From: Candidatus Schekmanbacteria bacterium RIFCSPLOWO2_02_FULL_38_14 | Lineage (GTDB): Bacteria > Schekmanbacteria > GWA2-38-11 | Length of the DNA: 64,000 nucleotides | Assembly: GCA_001790855.1 (NCBI GenBank) | Contig: MGDH01000004.1 | Location: 20,237 to 84,236, forward strand | Direction of reading: 5' to 3' | In this document: positions 26,264 through 36,117 of the stretch, piece by piece | Numbering within the stretch: the first letter of the stretch is position 1 | Layout: every line of letters begins with the position of its first letter | Notes under the pieces: generated by a model | Seen by the model: only the letters and a program-made list of their open reading frames with translations | Told to the model about the DNA's origin: nothing | The model's database searches: none | Program-made: the position numbers and the translations under genes

Positions 26264-28192
26264 GTGGCACTGAATTTAACGCAGAAGATATTGAAAGCGC
26301 ATTTGGTTTCAGGGGAGTTAAAAGCAGGAACAGAAATAGCAATTAAAATAGACCAGACCCTTACTCAGGATGCAACAGGGACAATGGCTTATCTTCAGTT
26401 TGAGGCAATGGGAATCCCGAGGGTCAAGACAAAGCTTTCGGTAAGCTATGTTGACCACAACACCCTTCAGACAGGTTTTGAAAATGCTGATGACCACCGC
26501 TATCTTCAGAGCGTGGCAGCAAAGTACGGGATATATTTTTCAAGACCCGGAAACGGAATCTGCCATCAGGTTCATTTAGAACGGTTCGGAGTTCCAGGAC
26601 AAACACTCCTTGGTTCTGACAGCCACACGCCAACAGGCGGGGGCTTGGGAATGATAGCAATAGGTGCAGGAGGACTTGATGTTGCTGTTGCAATGGGCGG
26701 CGGACCATTCTATCTGACAAATCCTAAAGTTGTTCTTGTGGAGTTAAAAGGCGCTTTAAAACCCTGGGTTTCAGGAAAAGACATAATCCTTGAACTTTTA
26801 AGAAGGCTGACTGTAAAAGGCGGAGTAGAAAAAATTATTGAATATGGAGGAGAGGGAGTCAAGTCGCTGACAGTCCCTGAAAGGGCTACCATTACAAACA
26901 TGGGAGCAGAGCTTGGAGCAACAACATCAATATTCCCGAGCGATGAGCAGACAAGGAAATTTCTGAAAGCCCAGAAAAGAGAGAAGATATGGAAAGAGTT
27001 TTCCTCTGACAAAGGGGCGACTTACTATGAAGTTATTACCATTGACCTTGATAAACTTGAGCCAATGATAGCAAAGCCTCACAGCCCTGATAATGTCTGC
27101 AAGGTTAAGGAAATCCAAGGAGAAAAGGTAAACCAGATATTGATTGGAAGTTGTACAAATTCATCCTACAGGGATTTGATGCTTGTGGCATCCGCCTTAA
27201 AAGGCAAAAAAGTACACCCCGATGTAAGCCTTGGAATCTCACCCGGGTCAAAACAGGTTTTTCAGATGATAGCCAAAAACGGAGCCCTTGCTGATATAAT
27301 AGCATCAGGCGCAAGGATTCTTGAATCCGCCTGCGGTCCATGCATCGGGATGGGGCAATCACCCTGTAGCAAAGGAGCCTCCATTAGAACCTTTAACAGA
27401 AACTTTGAAGGCAGGTCAGGAACAAAAGATGGACTCATCTATCTCGCAAGTCCTGAAGTAGCAGTCGCGGCAGCAATAAAGGGAGTAATAACTGACCCAA
27501 AAAAACTTGGAAAATATCCGAAGATAAAATCCCCTGACAAATTTCTCATAGACGACAACATGGTAATTCCTCCGTCAAAAAATCCTGATAAGGTTGAAAT
27601 AATAAGAGGACCGAATATTGCACCACTTCCAGTAAAAGAACCTCTTCCGTACACACTTGAAGGAAAAGTATTATTAAAAGTCGGTGACAATATCACAACA
27701 GACCACATAATGCCTGCCGGAGCCAAGATTCTGCCGCTGCGCTCCAACATACCACGAATTTCAGAGTATGTATTTGAAGTGGTAGACCCTGAATTTCCCA
27801 AAAGGGCAAAAGCAGAACACGGAGGTTTTATAATAGGCGGCGAAAACTATGGACAGGGGTCAAGCCGTGAACACGCTGCGCTTGCGCCAATGTATCTTGG
27901 AATAAAATTTGTGCTTACAAAATCCTTTGCAAGGATACACAGGGCAAACCTGATTAACTTCGGAATTCTTCCTCTGACCTTCTCAAACCCTGATGATTAC
28001 AACCGTCTTGAGCAGGGTAACAGGCTTGAGATAAAAGATGTCCACAAATTACTTAAAGAAAACAATAAGCTGACAATAATAAATATTTCCAAAGGAAGCG
28101 AATTCAAAGCCTCTTATGACTTAACCAAACGGCAGAAAGAAATAATTCTGGCAGGAGGCTTATTAAATTATACTAAAAGAAATTCAATCTGA
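26264..28192 (+). CDS. Aconitate hydratase (aconitase family)
   Basis: [4Fe-4S] dehydratase interconverting citrate and isocitrate, 642 residues. GTG start with AGGAGG about ten bases upstream. Domain order: large Fe-S domains with SDSHTPTGGGLGMIAIG-type region, cluster cysteines in SCTNSSYRD and ESACGPCIG, SKGASIRTFNRNFEGRSGT, then the swivel domain with GDNITTDHIMPAG and GSSREHAALAPMYLG. The compact size matches the prokaryotic subgroup of single-chain aconitases of about 640-660 residues rather than AcnA (~890). A homoaconitase or 2-methyl-aconitate role cannot be excluded. Confidence 0.92.
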   Translation: MALNLTQKILKAHLVSGELKAGTEIAIKIDQTLTQDATGTMAYLQFEAMGIPRVKTKLSVSYVDHNTLQTGFENADDHRYLQSVAAKYGIYFSRPGNGICHQVHLERFGVPGQTLLGSDSHTPTGGGLGMIAIGAGGLDVAVAMGGGPFYLTNPKVVLVELKGALKPWVSGKDIILELLRRLTVKGGVEKIIEYGGEGVKSLTVPERATITNMGAELGATTSIFPSDEQTRKFLKAQKREKIWKEFSSDKGATYYEVITIDLDKLEPMIAKPHSPDNVCKVKEIQGEKVNQILIGSCTNSSYRDLMLVASALKGKKVHPDVSLGISPGSKQVFQMIAKNGALADIIASGARILESACGPCIGMGQSPCSKGASIRTFNRNFEGRSGTKDGLIYLASPEVAVAAAIKGVITDPKKLGKYPKIKSPDKFLIDDNMVIPPSKNPDKVEIIRGPNIAPLPVKEPLPYTLEGKVLLKVGDNITTDHIMPAGAKILPLRSNIPRISEYVFEVVDPEFPKRAKAEHGGFIIGGENYGQGSSREHAALAPMYLGIKFVLTKSFARIHRANLINFGILPLTFSNPDDYNRLEQGNRLEIKDVHKLLKENNKLTIINISKGSEFKASYDLTKRQKEIILAGGLLNYTKRNSI

Positions 28193-28335
28193 AATTTATT
28201 TAGAAAAAAACAAAATTCCACTTGATAAATATTTCAGTATTTAATATATAAAAATGCAAGCAAATAATATAAAAAAACTAAGTTTTCTTTTATAAGACAA
28301 CAGAGAAAAAAAACTTTTTTAAAAGGGTGAAAAAA

Positions 28336-28551
28336 ATGAAGATATTAACAATCAGGGAGGCAGCAAAAATATTAAAAATCAATCCACATACTGCTTACAG
28401 GTATGCCAAAGAAGGAAAAATACCTGCTGTAAGAGTTGGAAGAAACTGGAGAGTCATGGAAGAAGTTTTGGAAGAATGGCTTGTTAAAAAAGCAGGAAAA
28501 GACATTGGTGCCTGGCACAGGAAAAAACCTGAAAAAAAAGGCAAGAATTAA
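28336..28551 (+). CDS. Excisionase/MerR-like helix-turn-helix protein
   Basis: About 71 residues from the ATG at 28336 (a GTG three codons earlier is possible). The N-terminal helix-turn-helix ILTIREAAKILKINPHTAYR and wing GKIPAVRVGRNWRV match the small excisionase-family DNA-binding domain; the C-terminus is Lys-rich. No integrase or mobile element is next to it. It may be a stand-alone regulator. Confidence 0.8.
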   Translation: MKILTIREAAKILKINPHTAYRYAKEGKIPAVRVGRNWRVMEEVLEEWLVKKAGKDIGAWHRKKPEKKGKN

Positions 28552-28832
28552 TTAATCCAAGTTCTCGAATCGAGTTATTTTCATAAACCTGTCATTTTCC
28601 GGTTTTAGCTGCAAAGTCGTCTTGTTAAGAACTGTTTTTGTATTTAAAAAGTCCTAATTTTTCTTAATTTGCTTATCCCATTTTCTGATACCACTCTATA
28701 AAAAATATCGGAATCTGTCTTCACTACTTTTTTTTTCTTAACAAACGATTAAAAAACCTGCTATAAATTTTAGAAATTTTATTGAAATAGATTTCTATTC
28801 AATATATCAATATCAAAAGAAAAGGAGGATTT
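28552..28832. other. Gene-free gap
   Basis: About 280 bases, AT-rich. A short palindrome CTCGA-A-TCGAG lies at about 28563-28573. The only other clear signal is the AAAGGAGG ribosome site at 28821-28828 for the next gene. Confidence 0.4.
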
Positions 28833-29927
28833 ATAAAAATTTTAAAATCTGGAATATTCTTTTTTCTGCTTTTTCTTTTTATTGCTACAGGAATACACGC
28901 TGAGGTTGCGATTGTTTCTCTGGCAGGAAAGGGAGAATTTGGTTTTTCTGATGGAGAAGGCAATAATGCAAGATTCAATATTCCCATACGTCTTGCCTGT
29001 GATAAGGAAGGTAATATAATAGTAGCAGATATATTTAATAATTGCATAAGGAAGGTCACCCCAAACGGTTCTGTCAGCACAATTGCCGGAACAAAAGAAG
29101 GTGGTTACATAGACGGAGATTTGGGAAAGGCTAAATTTGGCGCTCCCCATGGTGTTGGCGTGGACAGCAAAGGGAATATCTTTGTTGCTGACCTTGGAAG
29201 TTCTACCATAAGAAAGATATCAACTGATAAAACAGTAACCACATTTGCAGGTTCAGGAAAACCAGGATTTAAAGATGGCAAAGGGAAAGAGGCTGAATTT
29301 TCATTCCCCCATGCAATAGCAATTGATAGCGAAGATAATCTTTTCATTGCAGATATCTCAAATAACAGAATCAGAAAAATAACTCCTGATGGAACCGTCT
29401 CAACATATGCAGGCAGCGGAGAAAAAGGATTCCGCGACGGCAATGCAAGCTCTGCGCAGTTCAATATGCCAATTGATGTGGCTGTTGACAAGAATGGAAA
29501 TTTATATGTTGCTGATATAGGAAACCAGAGAATTCGCAAAATCCAAGCGTCTCCATCGAATTTCTGGGATGCTCTTTTAAGGTTTTTTGGTATAAAAAAA
29601 ATTAATGTATATACTCTTGCTGGCAATGGAAGAACCGGATACAAAAATGGTAAAGGGAATGAAGCAAAGTTTAACGGACCCCACGGAATTGCAGTAGACA
29701 ATAATGGAAATTTAATTGTAGCAGAACTTTATAACCATGTTATCCGCAGCATAAGCCAGGACGGAAAAGTATCAACGCTTTGCGGAAATGGAGAGAAAGG
29801 CGATATTGATGGAGATGGAATCAAAGCACAGTTTAACCAGCCCGGAGGTGTTACAATAGATAAGGATGGGAATATAATCATTGCAGACCTTTATAACCAT
29901 AAGGTTAAGAAAATCATACTTAAATAG
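28833..29927 (+). CDS. Secreted NHL-repeat beta-propeller protein with non-canonical start
   Basis: The frame has a strong ribosome site AAAGGAGG at 28821-28828, then a clear signal peptide (KILKSGIFFFLLFLFIATG, ending IHAE), then about six NHL blades of the pattern GVGVDSKGNIFVADLGSSTI-RKI...TFAGSGKPG. No ATG, GTG or TTG occurs in frame between the upstream stop at ~28788 and a TTG at 29121 inside the second blade. Either ATA 28833 (M changed to I; would give MKILKS) or ATT 28839 starts translation, or ATA is a sequencing or point mutation. Likely periplasmic or extracellular; ligand unknown. Coordinates assume ATA. Confidence 0.75.
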   Translation: MKILKSGIFFFLLFLFIATGIHAEVAIVSLAGKGEFGFSDGEGNNARFNIPIRLACDKEGNIIVADIFNNCIRKVTPNGSVSTIAGTKEGGYIDGDLGKAKFGAPHGVGVDSKGNIFVADLGSSTIRKISTDKTVTTFAGSGKPGFKDGKGKEAEFSFPHAIAIDSEDNLFIADISNNRIRKITPDGTVSTYAGSGEKGFRDGNASSAQFNMPIDVAVDKNGNLYVADIGNQRIRKIQASPSNFWDALLRFFGIKKINVYTLAGNGRTGYKNGKGNEAKFNGPHGIAVDNNGNLIVAELYNHVIRSISQDGKVSTLCGNGEKGDIDGDGIKAQFNQPGGVTIDKDGNIIIADLYNHKVKKIILK

Positions 29928-29960
29928 GGTTCAAGGATTCGAGGGGTTAGCTGACAGCCG
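29928..29960. repeat. Half copy of the GGGTTCAAGG repeat (family B)
   Basis: GGGTTCAAGGATTCGAGGGGTT followed by AGCTGACAGC, directly after the NHL gene. Confidence 0.55.
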
Positions 29961-29991
29961 GGAAAATTTTTTTTTACCAGGAGGACCTTTA

Positions 29992-30423
29992 ATGCGTGAT
30001 ATGACAAGAGAAGAAATAAACCAGTTAATTAACGAATGGACATGGGGAACCCTGATGGTTGTTGATGAAAATAAACCCTACGGGGTTGAAGTTGCTTACT
30101 ACACTGATGGTGAATATATCTATATGATTTCAAGCCCTATGGGAAGAACAGCAAAATGTTTTACCATTAATCCAAAAGTAGCCTTCAAAATCTGTGACAC
30201 TGATTTAAAATTCAAGCGCTGGAAAGCCGTTATAGTTGAAGGAAAACTTGAAAAGGTAACTAATAAGGAAGATATTCTGAAAGCGTTCAAACTGTTAGCA
30301 AAAAAAATGGGAAGGCGTAAAGACATATACGAAGAAATTGCTGAAAAGCATTCAAAAAATTCTGAAAAGTCCCCTGTGCACCGCATCCGCATTGAAACAG
30401 TTGGAGGTAGATGTAATTTCTGA
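29992..30423 (+). CDS. Pyridoxamine 5'-phosphate oxidase-like flavin-binding protein
   Basis: 143 residues from the ATG at 29992, which has AGGAGG about nine bases upstream. It has the split-barrel FMN-binding layout: MTREEINQLINEWTWGTLMV, PYGVEVAYYTDGEYIYMISS, GRTAKCFTINPKVAFKICDT, and WKAVIVEGKLEKV, ending in a conserved HRIRIETVGGR tail. Family members bind FMN, F420 or heme; no substrate can be assigned. An open extension upstream runs through repeat DNA and is not counted. Confidence 0.85.
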   Translation: MRDMTREEINQLINEWTWGTLMVVDENKPYGVEVAYYTDGEYIYMISSPMGRTAKCFTINPKVAFKICDTDLKFKRWKAVIVEGKLEKVTNKEDILKAFKLLAKKMGRRKDIYEEIAEKHSKNSEKSPVHRIRIETVGGRCNF

Positions 30424-30463
30424 AGAGATACTTCTTGCCTTTTGAGGAGAATTTTAAAATCTA

Positions 30464-33400
30464 ATGTCTTTAGCAATAAAAATATTTGCCATTTTTCTGT
30501 TAGTTGTTATCCTCTCAGTAACAGCGCTTTACCTGTTAATCCCCTATTTTATTGACATTAACCAGATTAAATCAACCGTTGCACAGGGACTGGAAAAATC
30601 TACAAACCGCAAAACATCAATAGATAAAATTACTCCGTCATTTGTCCGCGGTCCGGGGATAAAACTGGAAGGACTGAAAATTTTTGAAGAAAACGGAAAA
30701 GATGTTTTTCTTTCTGTTGACAGCCTGTACATAACTATTCGTATCACTTCGCTTTTTTCAGGCAAATTCAATCCAAAAAATATAATCATCAAAAACCCCG
30801 ACATAAAGATAAAAAGAAATGAAAACGGTGAATTCAATATTAAAGGTATTATAGAAGCTTTAAAGAAAATAAAAAGAGATCCTGAGCTTCTTTCAAAAAT
30901 CCTTCTTAGAAATATCTTAATAAAAAAAGGGGAAATTAGTTTTGATGACTTTTTCAATTTAAAAAAGCCATTTGAATCTCAGTATGAGGAGCTTGAAATA
31001 AATATTAAAAATTTTTCCTTTGTTAAACCTGTCAGCATCTTTTTTCTGTCGAATTTTCAGAACGAAAAAGGAGGAACAAGCTCGATTGAAGTTAAAGGGA
31101 TGGTTGAAAAAATCCCGATGGATTTTGACCCGAGCAAAATCAAGATCACAGCAAGACTTGAAATAAATTCATTCAATCTTATTCAGTTTTTTCATTACTA
31201 TAAAAACTTCTCACCATTTTCAAATCTTGACGGGATAACAAACATAAAAGCAGAATTGTCAGGAAATCTTCTGGGCAATTTTACTCTTAAAGGAGATGTA
31301 CAGTTCAAGTCGCTGTTAGTTGCTTACCCAAAATTCTACACCAAACCGCTCCAGTCAAACTCTGGAAATTTAAGGTTTGATATGAAATCAGACAAAGACT
31401 CAGTTAATATTAAGGATTATCAGATTAAAATGGATAATTTAATCCTTAACGGATCCTTTTACCTGAAAAACCTTAAAGCAGAAGACAAGAGTATAAATTT
31501 AAATATAAGTTCCAACTCTTTTCCCTATGATGAATACAAGAAATATCTCCCTGAAAAAGTAATGCCCCAATCAGTTATAAGTTTTTTAAAAGAAAAACTC
31601 AAAGGAGGAGAAACAAAGTTAAACTCCTTAAGATTTGAAGGAAAAACAGAAGATTTTAAAAACCATAAATATCCTGAAAATCCAAATTTGATAACCCTTG
31701 ATGCTGATGTTAACAATGTAGATATGCTTTTAAGAAACAACCTGAGTCCAATTAAAATTGTAAAAGGAAATATTTCCATGAAAGACGGAGAATTAATATT
31801 TGCAAACTTGAATGGAACCTTTGGGAAATCTCCATTGCAATTAACTTCAGGGAAAATTTTGAGCATATATAAATCTCCTGAACTGATTCTCAATTTAAAA
31901 GGTAATACAAGAATCTATGAAATAACAGAATTTTTTAAAGCAGGCTTTATGCCTAAATCTGTCAGTGCTGAAGCAAGAAAAATTCAGTCGTCAAACGGTT
32001 TTGCAAATTTAAACCTTTCAATTGGAAAACTTTTAAAAGAAAATTCTCCATTCAGTTATAGCGGTGAATTGGTTTTAAACGGAGGGAGTTTTCTTTACCA
32101 AAAATTGAATTTCCCTTTTTATAACCTGAATGGAATCGTTAAATTCAACAGCGATGAGATAAATATCAATAATCTGGCTGCAAAGATAAAAGACTCACGC
32201 ATTACATTGAAAGGAACAATAAAAGATTACAGGAAAAACTCCTCTTCAGTCTCTTTATCTTTTAACGGAAATATATCCTCCGCAGTAATCAAACCGTTTT
32301 TTGGAAAAAACTCTGAAAAAATCAAGCCTGACGGTTTTCTGGAACTCAGCATAAAAGCTAAAGGAAAAACCATCAGCCCAAATCTTATTGGCAAAATTGA
32401 TTTATCTGAAATGGGCTATAAGATTGGAGAGGGATTCAGCAAACAGAAGTTTCATCCAAATGAGTTAAGCATTGAAGGTCATCTGTTTGAAAAGAATACC
32501 CTTCATATTGACAAATCAACAATAATCCTGGGAACAAATGAACTCACAGCCACAGGAGATATTTATGATTTTAAAAGCCCCTCTCTTAGCATCTCCTTAA
32601 AATCAAAAGGATTTGATTTAAAAGAAGCACAGCAATCATTCCCGTTTCTTTTCAGACACGATACCACAGGAAAACTCGCTGGGGAAATTAAAATACTGGG
32701 AAAAGTTTCTGATGTAAAGGAATTAAAGCTTTCACCAAACTTTGGCTTGGAAGATGTGACTTTTAAAATAGGAAAATTCAGGGAAACACTGAATAAAATA
32801 GACGGCAACATTACATTTGATAAAGATTCCCTTTCTCTTTCCAACACAGACATAACTATTGGCAAAAGCAGGTTAATTCTGAATGGCAGGATATCAAATT
32901 TTAAAACCCCAAAGATGGATTTTGATATAAAATCGCCATCATTAAATCTTAATGACTTTTTCACGAAAGAAACTGCAGATAAAGATAAACGTGAAGGATT
33001 TAAATTCAGCAATCTTGAATTATCAGACCTCGCTGGAAGGCTTGATTACAATAACGGACTGGTTAGTATTGAAAACTTAAAATCCAAATGCTGGGATGGA
33101 AATATTATTTTAAACGGTATGTTTGATTTCAGCAGGAAGAATGAATACCGTTTCCAGTTCTCTAATGAAACAAAAAATAACGACATAAAAAAAATTCTTG
33201 GTTACCTTGGTATTAAGGATTCTGATATGCGTGGGAAAATAGACATCAAGGGAAATTTAGGAAGTTTAGGAGAAAACGGTGAAGAAATTAAAAATAATCT
33301 CAACGGAAATATATCCATAGATTCAAAGAATGGAAAAATTAAGAAAACAGGGCTTAATATTTTTTCAAAGGTTCTGACATTTTTCAATGTTTTTAAATGG

Positions 33401-33805
33401 CACGAATTCTGGATCAAGGACGTTCAGGTTAACGGAATGCCATATAAAAACCTCACAGGAGATTTTTTAATAAAAAATGGAATTGTATCTACTGAAAACC
33501 TTTTCCTTGACGGAAATGCAATGAAAATATCTGCAATTGGCAGTATTGACATACCTAAGGGTACAATAGATATGAAATTAGGGGTTCAGCCTTTAAGCAC
33601 AGTAGATACCATAGTAAGCAATATCCCTGTAATCGGGTATATTCTCGGAGGTGAAAACAAGAGCATTGTAATTGCACATTTTAAAGTAACAGGGGATTTA
33701 AAAAATCCTGATGTTGAATCAATACCTATCCAGAGTCTTGGCACTGGAATTCTTGGAATATTTAAGAGGATCTTTACCTATCCAAAATATCTTATATCAC
33801 CATAG
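30464..33805 (+). CDS. AsmA-family envelope protein
   Basis: 1113 residues with one N-terminal membrane anchor (LLVVILSVTALYLLIPYFI) and a long periplasmic part rich in short beta strands. The first ~120 residues match AsmA (DINQIKSTVAQGLEKSTNRK, VRGPGIKLEGLKIFEENGKD, IIIKNPDIKIKRNENGEFNI). The C-terminal part has VNGMPYKNLTGDFLIKNGIV and IDMKLGVQPLSTVDTIVSNI, typical of AsmA/YhdP-like lipid transfer proteins. Presumed role is phospholipid transport or outer-membrane assembly, so the cell is diderm. The 3' end overlaps the convergent rlmN by 14 bases. Confidence 0.88.
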   Translation: MSLAIKIFAIFLLVVILSVTALYLLIPYFIDINQIKSTVAQGLEKSTNRKTSIDKITPSFVRGPGIKLEGLKIFEENGKDVFLSVDSLYITIRITSLFSGKFNPKNIIIKNPDIKIKRNENGEFNIKGIIEALKKIKRDPELLSKILLRNILIKKGEISFDDFFNLKKPFESQYEELEINIKNFSFVKPVSIFFLSNFQNEKGGTSSIEVKGMVEKIPMDFDPSKIKITARLEINSFNLIQFFHYYKNFSPFSNLDGITNIKAELSGNLLGNFTLKGDVQFKSLLVAYPKFYTKPLQSNSGNLRFDMKSDKDSVNIKDYQIKMDNLILNGSFYLKNLKAEDKSINLNISSNSFPYDEYKKYLPEKVMPQSVISFLKEKLKGGETKLNSLRFEGKTEDFKNHKYPENPNLITLDADVNNVDMLLRNNLSPIKIVKGNISMKDGELIFANLNGTFGKSPLQLTSGKILSIYKSPELILNLKGNTRIYEITEFFKAGFMPKSVSAEARKIQSSNGFANLNLSIGKLLKENSPFSYSGELVLNGGSFLYQKLNFPFYNLNGIVKFNSDEININNLAAKIKDSRITLKGTIKDYRKNSSSVSLSFNGNISSAVIKPFFGKNSEKIKPDGFLELSIKAKGKTISPNLIGKIDLSEMGYKIGEGFSKQKFHPNELSIEGHLFEKNTLHIDKSTIILGTNELTATGDIYDFKSPSLSISLKSKGFDLKEAQQSFPFLFRHDTTGKLAGEIKILGKVSDVKELKLSPNFGLEDVTFKIGKFRETLNKIDGNITFDKDSLSLSNTDITIGKSRLILNGRISNFKTPKMDFDIKSPSLNLNDFFTKETADKDKREGFKFSNLELSDLAGRLDYNNGLVSIENLKSKCWDGNIILNGMFDFSRKNEYRFQFSNETKNNDIKKILGYLGIKDSDMRGKIDIKGNLGSLGENGEEIKNNLNGNISIDSKNGKIKKTGLNIFSKVLTFFNVFKWHEFWIKDVQVNGMPYKNLTGDFLIKNGIVSTENLFLDGNAMKISAIGSIDIPKGTIDMKLGVQPLSTVDTIVSNIPVIGYILGGENKSIVIAHFKVTGDLKNPDVESIPIQSLGTGILGIFKRIFTYPKYLISP

Positions 33806-34832
33806 AAGCAGTATTTCCCAGTTGTCCGCATGCAGCAAGAATATCAGTTCCTCTGCTTTTCCTTAAGTTCACAGTGATTTTTTTTGACTTCAGAAAGCTC
33901 TGAAATTCCAAAACCCTTTCAGGAGGAGATGGCAGGAACTCTGAATCAGGGAAAATATTGAAATTAAGCAGGTTAATCTTTGCTTTTATTCCTTTAAGAA
34001 TCCGCACAAGTTCTTTTGCGTCTTCTATGCTGTCATTGAAATCCTTTATTAAGATATACTCAAAAGTAATCATGCTTTTTTTCTGCAAAGGATAAGTTCT
34101 AATCGCTTCCATCAACTCTTTGAGAGGAAAAAATCTGTTAACAGGCATTAGTTTTCTTCTTTTTGCATCATTTGGAGCATTTAATGAAACAGCAATGCTT
34201 ATGTTTAAACCGGACTCCATCAGCTTTTTTATCCCCGGGATAACTCCGCAGGTTGAAAGGGTAATGCGGCGCGATGAAAAATCAAATCCACCCCTGTCAA
34301 TCATTATCTCCACAGCTTTTTTAACATTTTCAAAATTATCAAGCGGCTCTCCCATCCCCATTATTACAAGATTTGTTAGCTCGTTGCTCTTTTCCAAATC
34401 TCTTTTTACTTCCAGAATCTGGTTTAAAATTTCTGCGCTGGTGAGGTTTCGTTTAAATCCTTTTTTCCCTGTAAGGCAAAACCTGCATCCTCTTGCGCAT
34501 CCGACCTGAGTCGAAATACAAAGCGTAATCCTCTTCTTGTTAGGAATCAGGACACTCTCAATAAAATTCTTGTCAGCAAGAGCAAATATATATTTCCTTG
34601 TGTTGTCAGAGGAGGATAAGATTTTTTTAATTGCCAACCTGCTTAAAAAAGCCTTTTCAGAAATCAGTGACCTGTTGCTCTTGGAAGCATTGCTCATCTG
34701 GCTGAAACAGGTGATTCCTTCCTTGAAAACCCATTTTTTTATCTGGGAAGCCCTGTAACCCTCAAGTCCAAGTTCAGCAAGAAAGATATCAATTTCAGGC
34801 AGACTCAGATTCAATAAGTCAGTTTTTTCCAT
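33792..34832 (-). CDS. rlmN: Dual-specificity 23S rRNA A2503/tRNA A37 C2-methyltransferase RlmN
   Basis: Radical-SAM methyltransferase of 346 residues. Radical-SAM cluster motif CARGCRFCLTGKKGFKRNL (CxxxCxxC), then LVIMGMGEPLDNFENV, RRITLSTCGVIPGI, SLNAPNDAKRRKLMPVN and the C-terminal catalytic Cys region SRGTDILAACGQL. Length is normal. Start ATG 34832 has no strong ribosome site. Confidence 0.96.
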   Translation of the reverse strand: MEKTDLLNLSLPEIDIFLAELGLEGYRASQIKKWVFKEGITCFSQMSNASKSNRSLISEKAFLSRLAIKKILSSSDNTRKYIFALADKNFIESVLIPNKKRITLCISTQVGCARGCRFCLTGKKGFKRNLTSAEILNQILEVKRDLEKSNELTNLVIMGMGEPLDNFENVKKAVEIMIDRGGFDFSSRRITLSTCGVIPGIKKLMESGLNISIAVSLNAPNDAKRRKLMPVNRFFPLKELMEAIRTYPLQKKSMITFEYILIKDFNDSIEDAKELVRILKGIKAKINLLNFNIFPDSEFLPSPPERVLEFQSFLKSKKITVNLRKSRGTDILAACGQLGNTASMVI

Positions 34833-34905
34833 AATTATATATCAAATCCAAATGACGAAGGAATTTCAAAATTTTAGTATGCTGTCATAATTAGTTCTTT
34901 GTATT

Positions 34906-34972
34906 GTCATTGCGAGGGACGAAGTCCCGAAGCAATCTCAAAAGGAGATTCCTTCGCTTCGCTCGGAATGAC
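34906..34972. repeat. TCATTGCGAGG stem-loop repeat (family A)
   Basis: GTCATTGCGAGGGACGAAGT at the left, CGCTTCGCTCGGAATGAC at the right, with GCAATCTC/GAGATTCC arms. It lies upstream of rlmN. Confidence 0.8.
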
Positions 34973-35049
34973 AATAGGGTAAAGTTATTTACAGGACAGG
35001 ACAATAGCTTACAGCTATCAAAGCTATTTTGACCTTAGAGCTTTAAACT

Positions 35050-35334
35050 TTATCTATGGTATAAATCTTCAGCTATATCCTCTAACTCCAGTTCCAGCAA
35101 TTTTTCCTTTTTAGGAGCCGTAGTTTCTTTGTCCCAACCGCGGCAGTCATAATAGTCGTCAAGCATTTTTTCAATACCCTCTTTTTTAAACGTTTTTCCC
35201 CTCCATTTATCACCATCAGCTGGTTTTTCAAAAAACATTGACGGCACTCTGTCATTCTTTCTGCTAAAGCCGCCAACTCTGAGATTAAACGCCTGCTCAA
35301 CAGGCAAAACATCATCTATTATCAATCCCCGCAA
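35050..35334 (-). pseudogene. C-terminal fragment of an aldehyde ferredoxin oxidoreductase
   Basis: 94 codons encoding only the last domain of an AOR: AFNLRVGGFSRKNDRVPSMF, then MLDDYYDCRGWDKETTAPKK and LELEDIAEDL. It aligns with residues ~545-640 of the intact AOR at 51246-53201 (IYNLERAYWSRQL..., MLPEYYKLRQYEPETGFPGD). It overlaps the preceding fragment by 13 bases in another frame. Clearly a remnant, not a functional gene. Confidence 0.8.
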
Positions 35335-35741
35335 ATGGTCTGTTCAAATTCCTCGCTCCCTTTCCCGATTCTTGATGCTGCAACCTTCTGCCCATCACAC
35401 AGAATTTCTCCAAATCCCTTTTTATGAGCCATCTGCTCAATAAGCGAATAGACTGTTTTAAAATTTCCCCATTCAAGCTTTATCCCTTCTGTATCCTCGC
35501 TTTTTGAAATTGCATTAACAGGGCATGCTTTCTGGCACGGAGGGTTTTTGCAGAGCTTGCAGGTTACAGGGTAATCTATGAGATGTTCAACTGTAACAAC
35601 CCTTATTCTTGAAAGCCAGGGGGCAAAAATTCCTTCATGCCTGAATGAACAGACTATCTCGCATAGCCTGCAACCAGAGCAAACAGCAGGGAATTTACCT
35701 TCTTCAAGAATTATTTTTTTATCTTTAACCATAATTTTCAT
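35322..35741 (-). pseudogene. Chimeric remnant: ferredoxin N-terminus joined to middle of an AOR
   Basis: 139 codons. Residues ~1-85 match a four-cluster ferredoxin (CSGCRLCEIVC, CKLCKNPPCQKACPVNAI) like the one at 53203-53688. From about residue 88 the text switches to AOR: EGIKLEWGNFKTVYSLIEQM and KKGFGEIL match residues ~374-402 of the intact AOR (GLELNWGDAEIVDKLLRMM, REGFGDIL). The order ferredoxin, AOR middle, AOR end equals the intact operon with two internal deletions. Confidence 0.8.
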
Positions 35742-35805
35742 TTGAATTTATAAACAAAAACTGTAATGTCAAATGAAATATGGCAAACAAACTTGATTCA
35801 ACTTT

Positions 35806-35833
35806 GGGTAGTGGCAGGTCTCCTGACCTGCCA
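35806..35833. repeat. REP palindrome at left end of the RAYT remnant (family C)
   Basis: GGGTAGTGG then GCAGGTCTCCTGACCTGC. The mirrored counterpart is at 36118-36142. Confidence 0.75.
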
Positions 35834-36117
35834 TCAAGAAATATGAAATATAGTGAAGGCTATCACTTTATTACAATAGTGACAAACAATCGTATCAAGG
35901 CATTTAAATACAAAGAAATAGCTATGATAGCTATAAAGGTAATTTCATTTTATGAAAAGAGGTTTGATTACAAACTTATAGGATTTATTATTATGCCATA
36001 TCATATTCACTTTATCTGTGAACCAATTAAAAATATTTCTAGTTATGAAAATCCTCTTAGGAAAGGTTTATGCAATGATATATTTGATTACGAGTTCTCA
36101 GATATTAGACGGTATTT

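Noticed and set aside
29121..29927. NHL protein starting at TTG 29121
   Set aside because: That start would cut off the signal peptide and more than one blade and has no ribosome site; the frame and SD site lie upstream.
29881..29991. N-terminal extension of the flavin-binding protein from 29881
   Set aside because: It runs through the end of the NHL gene and a repeat; ATG 29992 has AGGAGG and starts the conserved domain.
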